DNA of 64,000 nt from Microbacterium sp. YJN-G. Lineage in GTDB: Bacteria > Actinomycetota > Actinomycetes > Actinomycetales > Microbacteriaceae. Positions 1-9,904 of the stretch are shown one piece after another. The stretch covers positions 2,480,001 to 2,544,000 of the forward strand of contig NZ_CP060402.1 of NCBI RefSeq assembly GCF_015040615.1. The letters run 5' to 3'. The position numbers were made by a program, and so were the translations under genes. Below the pieces are notes generated by a model that was not told the DNA's origin, ran no database searches, and was given only the letters and a program-made list of their open reading frames with translations. Position 1 is the stretch's first letter. Each line of letters starts with the position of its first letter.

Positions 1-203
1 GCGGCGACCCGCGCGGCGAGCGCGCAGGGCTCCTCGCCGGTGACGATCGCGCCGGAGGCCGCGTCGGCGGCGGCCAGGGCGGCGGCATCGGCGGCCCCTG
101 CTGTGCGCTGGGCGGTGACGGCCGCACCGCCCACGGCCGCAAGGCCCAGCGACAGGCTCGCGGCGACGGTCAGGATGCCGGCGGCCAGTGCGGTGCCCGC
201 CAT
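1..203 (-). CDS. TadG/TadE-like (Rv3654c-type) secreted protein, 3' end cut by window edge
   Basis: This is the last visible gene of a Tad-type operon, and its C-terminus lies beyond the window start. The start ATG at 203 is preceded by GGAGGA with 5-nt spacing. About 67 residues are visible. A hydrophobic N-terminal segment (about residues 3-30, rich in Ala/Gly/Leu/Val) is followed by an Ala-rich stretch with the AADAAALAAADA pattern that is common in TadG-like pseudopilins just after the membrane segment. In actinobacteria the small protein after TadE at this position (Rv3654c family) is predicted to be exported. The assignment rests on operon position and the N-terminal pattern, and the function is unproven. 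Confidence 0.7.
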   Translation of the reverse strand, partial: MAGTALAAGILTVAASLSLGLAAVGGAAVTAQRTAGAADAAALAAADAASGAIVTGEEPCALAARVA

Positions 204-230
204 GATGGTCCTCCTCTCTCTTCCGGGATT

Positions 231-272
231 CTCTGTTCGGGGATGCTCTGTTCGGGGATGCTCTGTCCGGGG
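231..272. repeat. Short tandem repeat, 15-nt unit, 2.8 copies
   Basis: The unit CTCTGTTCGGGGATG occurs at 231-245 and 246-260, and a third partial copy with one change follows at 261-272. It fills most of the gap between the TadE-like stop (292) and the start region of the next gene (203). It is probably slippage-prone spacer DNA, and no function is evident. Confidence 0.85.
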
Positions 273-291
273 CCGTGGTCTTCGGCGCCGT

Positions 292-654
292 TCACAGTCC
301 GCCCTCCAGCGCGCAGCTCTCTGCGCGCAGCGGGATGCTGATCAGTCGCCCGAACTGCACCTCGGCCGACGCGGCCGCGCAGACCAGGCCGTCCGCACGG
401 TGCGCGCTCAACCGTGCTCCGCCGACTGCCCGTTGCACGACCCCGGCCGCCCGGTCATTGCTCTCTCCTCGCCCGAGCAGCCGGGCGGCATCGGCCGCGG
501 CATCCTGCAGCGCCACCTGCTGGGCGGCGGCACTCAACGCACCGGCGCCCAGCATGAGGGCGAGCAGCACCGCGGGCAGGGCGACCGCCAGCTCGGCGGC
601 GACCGACCCGCGCTCCCCAGCGGCATCCGGCGGCGAGGGCCGGCGCCGCATCAC
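292..654 (-). CDS. TadE-like pilus assembly protein
   Basis: 120 residues. A charged N-terminus (about residues 1-16, including RRRPSPP) is followed by GSVAAELAVALPAVLLALML. This is the TadE pattern: a Gly, then a hydrophobic helix with a Glu near its start, as in prepilins cleaved by a TadV-type peptidase. The C-terminal domain has two Cys residues (VCAAAS and ESCALEG) that could form a disulfide outside the membrane. The ATG at 654 overlaps the stop of the DUF4244 gene (ATGA), so the two are translationally coupled. TadE-family minor pseudopilins work with the TadA/B/C machine encoded upstream. Confidence 0.8.
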   Translation of the reverse strand: MMRRRPSPPDAAGERGSVAAELAVALPAVLLALMLGAGALSAAAQQVALQDAAADAARLLGRGESNDRAAGVVQRAVGGARLSAHRADGLVCAAASAEVQFGRLISIPLRAESCALEGGL

Positions 655-854
655 GACACCGTCAGCGCCCGCCGCACGAGGTCCGTGAGGATGCCCCGCA
701 CCTCATCACTGCGCATGATCACCACCAGCAAGCCGGCGAAGGCGACCGCTGCCATGGTGGTGATGGCGTACTCCGCGGTCGCCGCGCCGGATTCGTCCGC
801 GAAGAGCCGCGCAGCGCGGCTGCGGGTCAGTTCGGGCAGCTCGTTCCCTGTCAT
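651..854 (-). CDS. DUF4244 family Flp-pilin-like protein
   Basis: 67 residues. The pattern DESGAATAEYAITTMAAVAF at about residues 20-39 is the Flp/DUF4244 signature: a Glu five residues into a single transmembrane helix that follows a Gly/Ala processing region. The rest is a short C-terminal tail (SDEVRGILTDLVRRAL). The start ATG at 854 has AGAAGGA five nucleotides upstream. Frames upstream are open but carry no family similarity. DUF4244 proteins sit between TadC and TadE in actinobacterial Tad loci and are presumed to be the major fimbrial or pseudopilin subunit. An 83-nt gap with a small hairpin (881-899) separates it from the upstream gene. Confidence 0.85.
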   Translation of the reverse strand: MTGNELPELTRSRAARLFADESGAATAEYAITTMAAVAFAGLLVVIMRSDEVRGILTDLVRRALTVS

Positions 855-880
855 GTCATTCCTTCTCTCTCTTTCTCTCG

Positions 881-899
881 CGGGACGTCTCTCGTCCCG
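881..899 (-). other. Small hairpin upstream of the pilin gene
   Basis: A 7-bp stem, CGGGACG/CGTCCCG, with a 5-nt loop lies between the fused secretion-membrane gene (stop 938) and the pilin start (854). Such stem-loops before a pilin gene can stabilise a processed downstream mRNA. That role is inference only. Confidence 0.35.
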
Positions 900-937
900 T
901 GTCTCACGTCTCCGGCGATTCACGTCGGCGGCTCGCA

Positions 938-1855
938 TCAGATCGGCAGCGGAGTGGAGCCGAGCACGCTCAGCATCAGCGGCGCCACGCCCAGCAGCAG
1001 GAAGGCGGGCAGGGTGCACGCGCCCAGCGGCAGCAGCAGTGACGACGAGAGCCGTGCCGCGCGCAGACGCCCCTGCACGCGCGCCTCGTGCCGCTGCTGC
1101 GCCGCGGAGGCTCGCAGCAGCGCACCGGCCGGCACTCCGGCGCTGCGCGAGAGCTCCAGCACGGTGTCGACGGCGCGGCGATCCTCCTCCGGCGCGGTCG
1201 AGGCGTGCTCGACCAGGCGCAGGGCGCGAGGGATCGCAGCGCCACCGGACAGGGCGACCGCGACCAGTTCGGCGTGCATGCCCGGGGTCTGCGGCCGAGG
1301 CTGCGCGGAGCGGACCAGGCGCCCCGTCCACAGCCGGGCCAGCAGCACCAGACCGATGCCCGCCACCAGGCACGCGATGCCGAACGGGTTCGTCACCAGC
1401 ACCCCGACCGTGTCGAACCCGAGCGCGAACCCCAGCAGCAGTCCCGCGAACGGCAGCCACAGCAGAAGGCGCGCCGTCCCTGCAGGCTCGGCCAGCGCGA
1501 TGCGCACATCGTCGGCCGCAGATGCGGCATCCTGCAGCGCCTCGGCGAGCGCGCGCAGCACTTCGGCCAGTGGTGCGCCGACGATCGAGGCGATCTCCCA
1601 GGCGGCGGCGACGTCCGACCAGGTGCCGCCCTCTTCGGCGATGGCGGTGGCCGGTTCCGCGCCGTCCGCGCAGCGGCGGCTCACCCGCACGGCAACGGGG
1701 TGGCCGGTGTCGGCGAGGTGCTGCCACGCAGTCTTCGGCCGCGCACCCGCCTGCAGCAGAACGGCCAGGGTGCGCACGGCGGATGCCGACTCGGCGGCCG
1801 CCGTCCCGGCATCCGGCTCCCGGCGACGCAGCCGCAGCCGCAGCCGGGTCACCAT
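938..1855 (-). CDS. Type II/Tad secretion membrane protein, TadB-TadC-like fusion
   Basis: 305 residues with two T2SSF (GspF-like) half-domains. The first, about residues 25-135, is cytoplasmic (RTLAVLLQAGARPKTAW). It is followed by a pair of membrane helices (about 130-190), a second T2SSF half-domain (about 200-270, ELVAVALSGGAAIPRALRL) and a C-terminal hydrophobic segment. Many actinobacteria encode TadB and TadC as two proteins here; this single protein appears to combine them and lacks the usual N-terminal helices of TadB. The ATG at 1855 has AGGAGG upstream inside the end of tadA. The 7-nt overlap with tadA indicates coupling. It should form the inner-membrane platform driven by TadA. 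Confidence 0.8.
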   Translation of the reverse strand: MVTRLRLRLRRREPDAGTAAAESASAVRTLAVLLQAGARPKTAWQHLADTGHPVAVRVSRRCADGAEPATAIAEEGGTWSDVAAAWEIASIVGAPLAEVLRALAEALQDAASAADDVRIALAEPAGTARLLLWLPFAGLLLGFALGFDTVGVLVTNPFGIACLVAGIGLVLLARLWTGRLVRSAQPRPQTPGMHAELVAVALSGGAAIPRALRLVEHASTAPEEDRRAVDTVLELSRSAGVPAGALLRASAAQQRHEARVQGRLRAARLSSSLLLPLGACTLPAFLLLGVAPLMLSVLGSTPLPI

Positions 1856-2850
1856 GGCGTCACCTCCTCGACAGTGAGGCGGTCACCGGCGAGCGCGAGC
1901 CGCCCGGCGTGCGCGATGTGACGGCGGCCATCGGCCGCCCGCTCCAGGTGCAGCACGATCGTGAACGCGCTCACCGCCTGACGCGCGAGCGCAACCGCAT
2001 CCATCCCCGCCAGCGCTCCCAGCGCCTCCAGCCGGGCGGGCACGTCTGCCAGGCCGCTGGCGTGCAGCGTGCCGGCGCCGCCGTCGTGCCCGGTGTTCAG
2101 CGCCGTCAGCAGTTCGCGCACCTCCTCGCCACGGCATTCGCCGACGACCAGGCGGTCGGGCCGCATCCGCAGCGATTCCCGCACGAGGGTGGTGAGGGTG
2201 ATCCGCCCCGCGCCCTCGAGGTTCGCCTGGCGGACCTCGAGCGACACGTGGTGCGGATGCCGAGGACGCAGCTCGGCGACGTCCTCGATCGTGACGATCC
2301 GCTCCCGCTCCCCCGCCTGCGAGAGCAGCGCGGTCAGCAGCGTCGTCTTGCCCGTGCCCGTGCCGCCGGTGATGAGGATGTTGGCGCGGTCGGCGACCAG
2401 GCGCCCCAGCCAGCTCCGCTGCGCCGGGGTGAAGGTGCCAGAGGCGGCGAGTGCGTCGAGGTCGGCGCCGAGCACCCGCGGAACCCGGATCGACAGCGCC
2501 GTGCCCGACGCCGCCACCGGCGCGAGCACCGTATGCACGCGGATGCCATCGTCGAGCCGCACATCCACGCAGGGCGACTGGTCATCGAGATGCCGGCCGC
2601 CGGCGGCGACCAATGCGACCGCGAGATCGCGCACCTCCCGCTCCGACGCATGCCACTGCGTGACGCGCTCGGCACCCTCACCCCGGTCGACGAACAGGCC
2701 GGTGGCCCCGTTGACGAAGATGTCTGTGACCCGCTCATCGCGCACGAACTCGGCGAGCGCACCGAAGGCCGGGTCGACGCTCTGCGGGACGGCCGGGTCG
2801 GCATGATGCGCCGCCGCGGTGCGCGGGCGGAGGACGAAGGGCTCGGGCAT
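1849..2850 (-). CDS. tadA: TadA/CpaF family secretion ATPase
   Basis: 333 residues. The N-terminal domain (about 1-130) carries the VTDIFVNGATGLFVDRG motif of the CpaF/TadA family. Walker A TGGTGTGKTT is at 161-170, followed by an acidic box (IVTIEDVAELRP), Walker B (RLVVGECRGEE) and a His box (TGHDGGAGTLHA). TadA hydrolyses ATP to power pilin assembly or secretion from the cytoplasmic face. It is the first visible gene of the minus-strand Tad operon. In relatives an ssd gene commonly precedes it, but here acs lies divergently upstream, so the operon appears to start at tadA. All catalytic motifs are intact. Confidence 0.93.
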   Translation of the reverse strand: MPEPFVLRPRTAAAHHADPAVPQSVDPAFGALAEFVRDERVTDIFVNGATGLFVDRGEGAERVTQWHASEREVRDLAVALVAAGGRHLDDQSPCVDVRLDDGIRVHTVLAPVAASGTALSIRVPRVLGADLDALAASGTFTPAQRSWLGRLVADRANILITGGTGTGKTTLLTALLSQAGERERIVTIEDVAELRPRHPHHVSLEVRQANLEGAGRITLTTLVRESLRMRPDRLVVGECRGEEVRELLTALNTGHDGGAGTLHASGLADVPARLEALGALAGMDAVALARQAVSAFTIVLHLERAADGRRHIAHAGRLALAGDRLTVEEVTPW

Positions 2851-3241
2851 GCCACGACGCTAGGTCGCCGCCGCGACACCGCCGGGCCCGGATGCCGGGG
2901 ACTGTGCACAACTGCGGAAGAAGCGTGACTGTGCAGGGGGAAGACCAGGCGCCGTATCGCCGCCGCCCCCGCCCCTACCCCGCGGGAGAACGTGAAGGGC
3001 GGCACCTCACGGGGGGAATGAGATGCCGCCCACGCGCAGGCCCGCAATCGGGGGTGTCGGGCGCGCTGAAGCCAGAATCAGATTCGGCTGAGGTCAGTGT
3101 ATGCATGGCGATGGATCGACGCAAACGACACGCACTACCGACTTTCGACAGTAGGCCCGCCCCGCGAAATGCGGCTAGATTCACCGTGTCACGTGCGTGT
3201 TCCCGACACGACCATCAGCCCGCGCAAAGGAGCGAAGAGCC
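2851..3241. promoter_or_regulatory. Divergent intergenic region between tadA and acs
   Basis: 391 nt with no convincing gene. It must hold both outward promoters. Visible elements are a direct repeat GACTGTGCA at 2900-2908 and 2927-2935 just upstream of tadA, a strong hairpin at 2997-3031, and a TAGATT box at 3176-3181 that could be the -10 element of acs. No good -35 is seen for it. The acs ribosome-binding site AAAGGAG lies near the right end. Confidence 0.5.
2997..3031. other. 13-bp hairpin in divergent promoter region
   Basis: The arms are GGGCGGCACCTCA (2997-3009) and TGAGATGCCGCCC (3019-3031), with 12 of 13 pairs canonical and the remaining one a wobble, around a G-rich 9-nt loop. No T-tract follows in either direction. 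A simple terminator is unlikely because both flanking genes point away. It may be a protein-binding site or a leader structure of the acs mRNA. Confidence 0.5.
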
Positions 3242-5212
<1,971 letters not shown>

Positions 5213-5227
5213 TCCCACCCCGACCCC

Positions 5228-5315
5228 GCCGAAACCCCTCCTGAGCGCCGAAACCCCTCGTGAATCACGCGATTCACGAGGGGTTTCGACACTGCTGAGG
5301 GGTTTCGGCGCTCAG
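5228..5315. terminator. Nested palindromic repeat, probable bidirectional terminator between acs and ridA
   Basis: The unit GCCGAAACCCCTC occurs twice in direct orientation (5228-5240, 5247-5259) and its complement twice afterwards (5278-5288 in part, 5297-5309). This gives a perfect 18-bp hairpin (5249-5266 with 5271-5288, loop ACGC) and a competing perfect 19-bp pairing (5241-5259 with 5297-5315). It lies between convergent genes ending at 5212 and 5339. The long stems suit transcription termination in both directions, but T-tracts are short. Confidence 0.75.
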
Positions 5316-5338
5316 GGGAGCGCGTCGAGGGAGACGCG

Positions 5339-5797
5339 TCAGGCGAGGATGAAGGTGACCTCGACCTCGACGGGGCTGTCCAGCGGCAGCACGGGCACGC
5401 CGACGGCGGCGCGGGCGTGCTTGCCCGCATCGCCGAAGATCTCGCCCAGCAGCTCACTGGCGCCGTTGATGACGCCCGGCTGGCCGGTGAAGGACGGGTC
5501 GGACGCCACGAAGCCGCCCACCCGCAGCACGCCGGCGATGCGGTCCAGGCCGCCTGCGGCCTGCGCGGCCGCCGCGAGCGCGTTCAGCGCGCACGTGCGG
5601 GCGTAGCCCTTGGCGGCATCCGCGTCGACGCCGGCTCCGACCTTGCCGGTCTCGGGCAGCGCGCCGTCGGAGAAGGGCAGCTGACCCGAGGTGTAGACCA
5701 GTCCGCCGTGCACGACGGCGGGAACGTACGCCGCGACCGGCGCGGCGACGGCGGGCAGCTCCAGCCCGAGCTCGTCGAGGCGTGCCGCGACGCTCAC
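5339..5797 (-). CDS. RidA family protein (YjgF/YER057c/UK114)
   Basis: 152 residues from a GTG start at 5797 that overlaps the TGA of the upstream DUF4177 gene (GTGA). The RidA fold is recognisable: VHGGLVYTSGQLP in the first strand region, and ARAAVGVPVLP with VEVEVTF at the C-terminus. The Arg in ARAAVGV matches the position of the catalytic Arg that binds imine/enamine intermediates in active RidA proteins. RidA enzymes hydrolyse reactive 2-aminoacrylate-type enamines made by PLP enzymes. The N-terminus (about residues 1-18, DELGLELPAVAAPVAAYVPA) is the actinobacterial subfamily form. Coupling to DUF4177 is the usual arrangement, but the partner's role is unknown. Confidence 0.88.
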   Translation of the reverse strand: MSVAARLDELGLELPAVAAPVAAYVPAVVHGGLVYTSGQLPFSDGALPETGKVGAGVDADAAKGYARTCALNALAAAAQAAGGLDRIAGVLRVGGFVASDPSFTGQPGVINGASELLGEIFGDAGKHARAAVGVPVLPLDSPVEVEVTFILA

Positions 5798-6018
5798 TGC
5801 TGGCCGCCTTCGAACTGGCGCGACGCCTCGGCGGCTGCCGCGAGACCGGCGTTGGCGGCGCCCTCCTGAGTGACGGGGCGCTTGAAGTACGCGACCAGTC
5901 CGCCCTCGGGACCCTGCACGACCTGCACGAGCTCCCAGCCCTGCTTGCCCCAGTTGTTGAGGATGGCCGCGGTGTTGTGGATCAGCAGCGGCGTGGTCAG
6001 ATACTCCCACGTGGTCAT
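5794..6018 (-). CDS. DUF4177 domain protein
   Basis: 74 residues, start ATG at 6018. The small domain begins MTTWEYLTTPLL and contains the typical ILNNWGKQGWELVQV motif of DUF4177, a compact beta-alpha-beta protein of unknown function. The last third (PVTQEGAANAGLAAAAEASRQ) looks like a disordered or helical tail. It precedes and overlaps ridA, a conserved pair in Microbacteriaceae. The promoter should lie in the 83 nt shared with the divergent penicillin-binding protein gene. Confidence 0.85.
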   Translation of the reverse strand: MTTWEYLTTPLLIHNTAAILNNWGKQGWELVQVVQGPEGGLVAYFKRPVTQEGAANAGLAAAAEASRQFEGGQQ

Positions 6019-6088
6019 GGCACTCCTGGGTGTCGACGACGGTCAGATTCGGATGCTGCCGTCGAGGCTTCTATTCAGGGAACTCCCC

Positions 6089-6094
6089 TACGAT
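6089..6094 (+). promoter_or_regulatory. -10 element of the PBP gene, leaderless transcript predicted
   Basis: TACGAT ends 7 nt before the ATG at 6102, and no ribosome-binding site is visible between them. The expected transcription start coincides with the start codon, as in many actinobacterial leaderless mRNAs. No clear -35 is seen. Confidence 0.55.
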
Positions 6095-6101
6095 CAAGCG
6101 T

Positions 6102-8693
6102 ATGCCTCAAACGAATCGCACGGTGAAAGGTGTGCTCGGCGGACTGCTCGGCCTCGTCGGCCTGAGCGCGGTCGCCGGCGTGCTGGCGACCGCGGCCGTG
6201 ACCCCGGCCATCGCCATCGCCGGCGTCACCGGATCCCAGGCCCTCTCGATCTTCGAGGAGCTGCCCGACAGCCTGACCCCGGGCACTCCGATGGAGCCCA
6301 CGATCTTCTACGCCACCGGCACCGACGGCAAAACGTTCGAGCTCGCCCGGTTCTACGAGCAGAACCGCGTGCCGGTGACCTTCGACCAGGTCTCCCCCGT
6401 GCTGTACGACGCGATCCTCTCCAGTGAGGACAAGAACTTCTACTCGCACGGCGGCGTGAACCTCGGCGCCACCATCAAGGCGGTCATCGACAACGTGGCG
6501 GGCACCTCGTCGCGCGGTGCGTCGACCATCAGCCAGCAGTTCGTCAAGAACGTGCTGATCCAGAAGTGCGAGCAGGACGTCTCTCCGAACGAGGAGGACT
6601 ACCAGGAGAAGCTGCGCGACTGCTGGTACGAGGCCACCCAGGCCACCGGCGCCGAGGGCATCGAGCGCAAGCTGCAGGAGATGCGCTACGCGATCCAGAT
6701 CGAGAAGGACTTCTCGAAGAACGACATCCTGCTCGGCTACCTGAACGTGGCCAACTTCGGCGGTCAGACCTACGGTATCGAGGCCGCGGCGAACTACTAC
6801 TTCAGCACCACCGCGAAGAACCTGACCCTCGAGCAGGCGGCGACCCTCGCCGGCGTCGTGCAGAACCCGAACCGGTTCCGCTTCGACCGCCCCGGCGGCT
6901 CGTGGACCGACGGTGACGGCAAGGCACGCAACAGCGAAGAGGACGGCTACGCGGATGCCAAGCTACGCCGCAACTACGTGCTCGACCGCATGCTCGCCGA
7001 TGGCAAGATCACGCAGGAGCAGCACAAGGCGGCCACCGAGGCCGCCGTCGTCCCGCAGATCCAGCCCACCGCGCAGGGCTGCGGTGCCGCCGGAAAGCAG
7101 GGTTACTTCTGCCAGTACGTCAAGTCGGTCATCGAGGGCGACGAGGCGTTCGGCGACACGCGCGCCGAACGCCTGGACACGCTGCGCCGCGGCGGTCTGA
7201 GCGTCTTCACCACCCTCGACATGCGGGTGCAGCAGCCGGGCAACGACGCGATGGCGCAATACGCCCCCGTCTACCTCGAGGGCAAGAGCTTCGGCGCCTC
7301 CGGCGTGACCATCGAGGCCGACACCGGCCGCATCCTCGCGATCGTGCAGAACACCACCTTCAACGAGACCGACAGCGCCGACAAGGCCAAGGGCGAGACG
7401 AGCCTCGTCTACGCCGCAGACAAGGACCACGGCAGCGCAGAGGGCTTCCCGGGTGGTTCGACGTACAAGCTCTTCACGCTGGTCGAATGGCTCAAGCAGG
7501 GCCATTCGGTCAACGAGGTGCTCGACGGCCGCGTGCGCACGTTCACGGACTTCACCCGATGCGGCGATCCGATCAAGAACGACGACCTCATCAAGAACTT
7601 CGGCAACAACCGCGGTCGCGTCTCGAACGTGATGGACTTCACCCGCACCTCGCTCAACACCGGCTATCTCGCCATGGCGCAGCAGCTCGACCTGTGCAAG
7701 ATCAACGAGACGGCGACCTCGATGGGCGTGCACTACGGCAACGGCAAGCCGGTCACCGAGCCCGCCGGCCCCGGTGACGCCCCGAACGACCCGTACCCCA
7801 CGACCCTGGGATCGAAGTACATCGCGCCGATCCAGATGGCGGGCGCCTACGCGACCGTTGCGAACAAGGGCATCTACTGCACCCCGAAGGCGATCGACAA
7901 GATCGTCGGCACCGACGGCAAGGAGATGAAGCTGCCTGAGTCCTCCTGCACGCAGGTGCTCTCCCCCGAGGTCGCAGCCACGGCGGCGTACGCACTGCAG
8001 GGTGTGATGAACGGCGGCACCGGTGGCCCGGCCAACCCCTACGACGGCACGCCGCTGATCGGCAAGACCGGTACCCACGAGAACGCCGGCACGGCGATGG
8101 CCATGTCGAGCACCAAGGCGGCCACCTTCGTGTTCGCCGGCAAGGTGTCGGGCGCCGATTACCGGCTCAACCGGGAGTACTTCGGCGGTCGGGCTTTGAA
8201 CACCGTCCGCTACACGGTCTCGAAGGCGCTGCAGCGCGCCGCCGACGAGTTCTACCCCGGCGGCCGGTTCCCCGAGCCCGACCGCGAGCTCACCCGCCGT
8301 GTGATGCGCGACCTGCCCGATGTCGTCGGACGCTCGATCGAAGAGGCCACCGACATCATCCAGGATGCCGGGTTCTCGGTGCAGGTCGGCGACCCGATCG
8401 ACAGCACCGTGGGTGCGGGTCTCGTGGCGGCGCAGACGCCGGGTGCCGGCCAGGTTCCCAGCGGCACCACGGTCACGCTGAGTCCGAGCACCGGCAAGGC
8501 TCCGGCGGTCGATGTGCCCCCGGTGACGGGCGCCAAATTCGCAGCGGCCAAGAAGTCGCTCGAGGATGCCGGATTCACCGTCAGCGGTGATGGCTGCAAG
8601 GGTGGAGACACCGTGACCGGGCAGAACCCGGCCGCCGGTGCGGCCCCGCCCGGAACGGTCATCACGCTGACGTGCGAACCGGAGGACGATTGA
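6102..8693 (+). CDS. Bifunctional class A penicillin-binding protein with PASTA domains
   Basis: 863 residues. A membrane anchor (about residues 9-42) is followed by a GT51 glycosyltransferase domain with the catalytic Glu in SSEDKNFYSHGG (E109) and the GASTISQQFVKN motif. The transpeptidase domain has the nucleophile S453 in STYK (453-456), an SLN motif and the KTGT box near 655-658. Two PASTA repeats close the protein (DLPDVVGRSIEEATDIIQDA region and the VPPVTGAKFAAAKKSLEDA region). It polymerises and cross-links peptidoglycan outside the membrane; PASTA domains bind cell-wall fragments. Family: PonA-like. The start is the ATG just after a -10 box; upstream in-frame codons lack signals. The next gene overlaps its stop codon. 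Confidence 0.95.
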   Translation: MPQTNRTVKGVLGGLLGLVGLSAVAGVLATAAVTPAIAIAGVTGSQALSIFEELPDSLTPGTPMEPTIFYATGTDGKTFELARFYEQNRVPVTFDQVSPVLYDAILSSEDKNFYSHGGVNLGATIKAVIDNVAGTSSRGASTISQQFVKNVLIQKCEQDVSPNEEDYQEKLRDCWYEATQATGAEGIERKLQEMRYAIQIEKDFSKNDILLGYLNVANFGGQTYGIEAAANYYFSTTAKNLTLEQAATLAGVVQNPNRFRFDRPGGSWTDGDGKARNSEEDGYADAKLRRNYVLDRMLADGKITQEQHKAATEAAVVPQIQPTAQGCGAAGKQGYFCQYVKSVIEGDEAFGDTRAERLDTLRRGGLSVFTTLDMRVQQPGNDAMAQYAPVYLEGKSFGASGVTIEADTGRILAIVQNTTFNETDSADKAKGETSLVYAADKDHGSAEGFPGGSTYKLFTLVEWLKQGHSVNEVLDGRVRTFTDFTRCGDPIKNDDLIKNFGNNRGRVSNVMDFTRTSLNTGYLAMAQQLDLCKINETATSMGVHYGNGKPVTEPAGPGDAPNDPYPTTLGSKYIAPIQMAGAYATVANKGIYCTPKAIDKIVGTDGKEMKLPESSCTQVLSPEVAATAAYALQGVMNGGTGGPANPYDGTPLIGKTGTHENAGTAMAMSSTKAATFVFAGKVSGADYRLNREYFGGRALNTVRYTVSKALQRAADEFYPGGRFPEPDRELTRRVMRDLPDVVGRSIEEATDIIQDAGFSVQVGDPIDSTVGAGLVAAQTPGAGQVPSGTTVTLSPSTGKAPAVDVPPVTGAKFAAAKKSLEDAGFTVSGDGCKGGDTVTGQNPAAGAAPPGTVITLTCEPEDD

Positions 8694-9628
8694 CCCCCCG
8701 ACGCTCCGCACACCCGGCCCTCATCGCGCTCGGCGCGGTGGGGGCCGCCGGTGTCGCGGCAGCAGTCTGGGGCATCGGCATCGAGCGCTACCTCTTCACC
8801 GTCCGCGGGGTGAGCGCGCCGGCGCTGGCGCCGGGCAGTGCACCGATCCGCGTGCTGCACCTGTCCGACGCGCACATGGCTCCCTGGCAGCATCGCAAGC
8901 AGGACTGGCTGGCGTCGCTCGCGGCGCTCGAGCCCGACCTGGTCGTGAACACGGGTGACAACCTGGGCCACCGCGAGGGCCTGGACGGCATCCGACGCGC
9001 GTTCGCTCCGCTCGCCGGCATCCCCGGGGTCTTCGTGCACGGTTCGAACGACGTTCTGGCGCCGTCGCCGCGCAACCCCCTGCGGTACTTCGCGGGCCCG
9101 TCGAAGCGGGTGCACTCGCCCGAGATGCTCGACACCGACGCGATGGATGACTTCTTCACCGGCGAGCTGGGATGGACGTCGCTGAACAACGCGGCGGTCC
9201 GGATGGACGTCGCCGGCAGCAGCATCGACTTCCTGGGCGTCGATGACGCTCACCGCGACTGGGACGACCTCGGTGCGCTGCCTGCTGCCCTGGACGCGCT
9301 GGGACCGCGCCCGGAGGGCGCCTCGGTGCTCGGGGTCACCCACGCGCCGTACCGCCGGGTGCTCGACGGGCTCGTCGACCTCGGAGCGGATGCCGTGTTC
9401 GGCGGCCACACGCACGGCGGCCAGGTGTGCCTGCCCGGGTTCGGCGCCCTGGTGGCGAACTGCGACATCCCGCTCAAGCAGGCCAAGGGGCTGAGCACCT
9501 GGACCCACCGCGGTCGTACGGTGCCGCTGAACGTGAGCGCCGGCTGCGGGCACTCGATCTACGCACCGGTACGCTTCGCATGCCGCCCGGAAGCGACGCT
9601 GCTGACGCTCACCGCACGTTCTGCCTGA
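8690..9628 (+). CDS. Membrane-anchored metallophosphoesterase (YkuE-like)
   Basis: 312 residues from a TTG start at 8690 whose last bases overlap the PBP stop codon; GGAGG (8681-8685) supports this start. A GTG at 8672 is an alternative without a ribosome-binding site. One N-terminal helix (about residues 8-30) is followed by a calcineurin-type domain with metal ligands in [29 protein letters not shown] (normally GNHD/E) and [13 protein letters not shown]. The Ser in GSND is a small departure from the canonical GNH. The coupling to a penicillin-binding protein suggests a cell-envelope phosphodiester substrate; this is inference. The next feature downstream is tRNA-Pro. Confidence 0.85.
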   Translation: MTPRRSAHPALIALGAVGAAGVAAAVWGIGIERYLFTVRGVSAPALAPGSAPIRVLHLSDAHMAPWQHRKQDWLASLAALEPDLVVNTGDNLGHREGLDGIRRAFAPLAGIPGVFVHGSNDVLAPSPRNPLRYFAGPSKRVHSPEMLDTDAMDDFFTGELGWTSLNNAAVRMDVAGSSIDFLGVDDAHRDWDDLGALPAALDALGPRPEGASVLGVTHAPYRRVLDGLVDLGADAVFGGHTHGGQVCLPGFGALVANCDIPLKQAKGLSTWTHRGRTVPLNVSAGCGHSIYAPVRFACRPEATLLTLTARSA

Positions 9629-9718
9629 ACCGGTGCGGAGCGGCTGCAGTGCCGCGCCCGGGAGGCTGCCGATTCGTCGTTGCGGCGCTTCGCATGTAGA
9701 CTTGAACGGTTGCGAAAA

Positions 9719-9792
<74 letters not shown>

Positions 9793-9800
9793 CAGTGAAT

Positions 9801-9833
9801 GAGAAGGGATCCGCCGAAGGCGGGTCCCTTCTC
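9801..9833 (+). terminator. Terminator after tRNA-Pro
   Basis: A 15-bp stem (9801-9815 with 9819-9833, one G-T wobble) with a GAA loop starts 9 nt after the tRNA. Only a weak T-rich tail (TTCTCTCAT) overlaps its end. The long GC-rich stem directly after the RNA gene supports intrinsic termination. Confidence 0.75.
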
Positions 9834-9904
9834 TCATGCCCGGCGCCGTGCACGGCTGTCCGGCACCGGGCATCCTGAGCGCCCTCGACTATCCTGGACT
9901 CATC

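Noticed and set aside
40..2928. Very long open frame on the plus strand across the Tad locus
   Set aside because: Low-complexity Arg/Ala/Pro translation without domains, opposite five genes with strong family motifs. It is an artefact of high GC content.
3153..3181. Complete sigma-70 promoter for acs
   Set aside because: TAGATT at 3176 is acceptable as a -10, but the expected -35 position reads AGGCCC. Only the -10 is suggested in the region entry.
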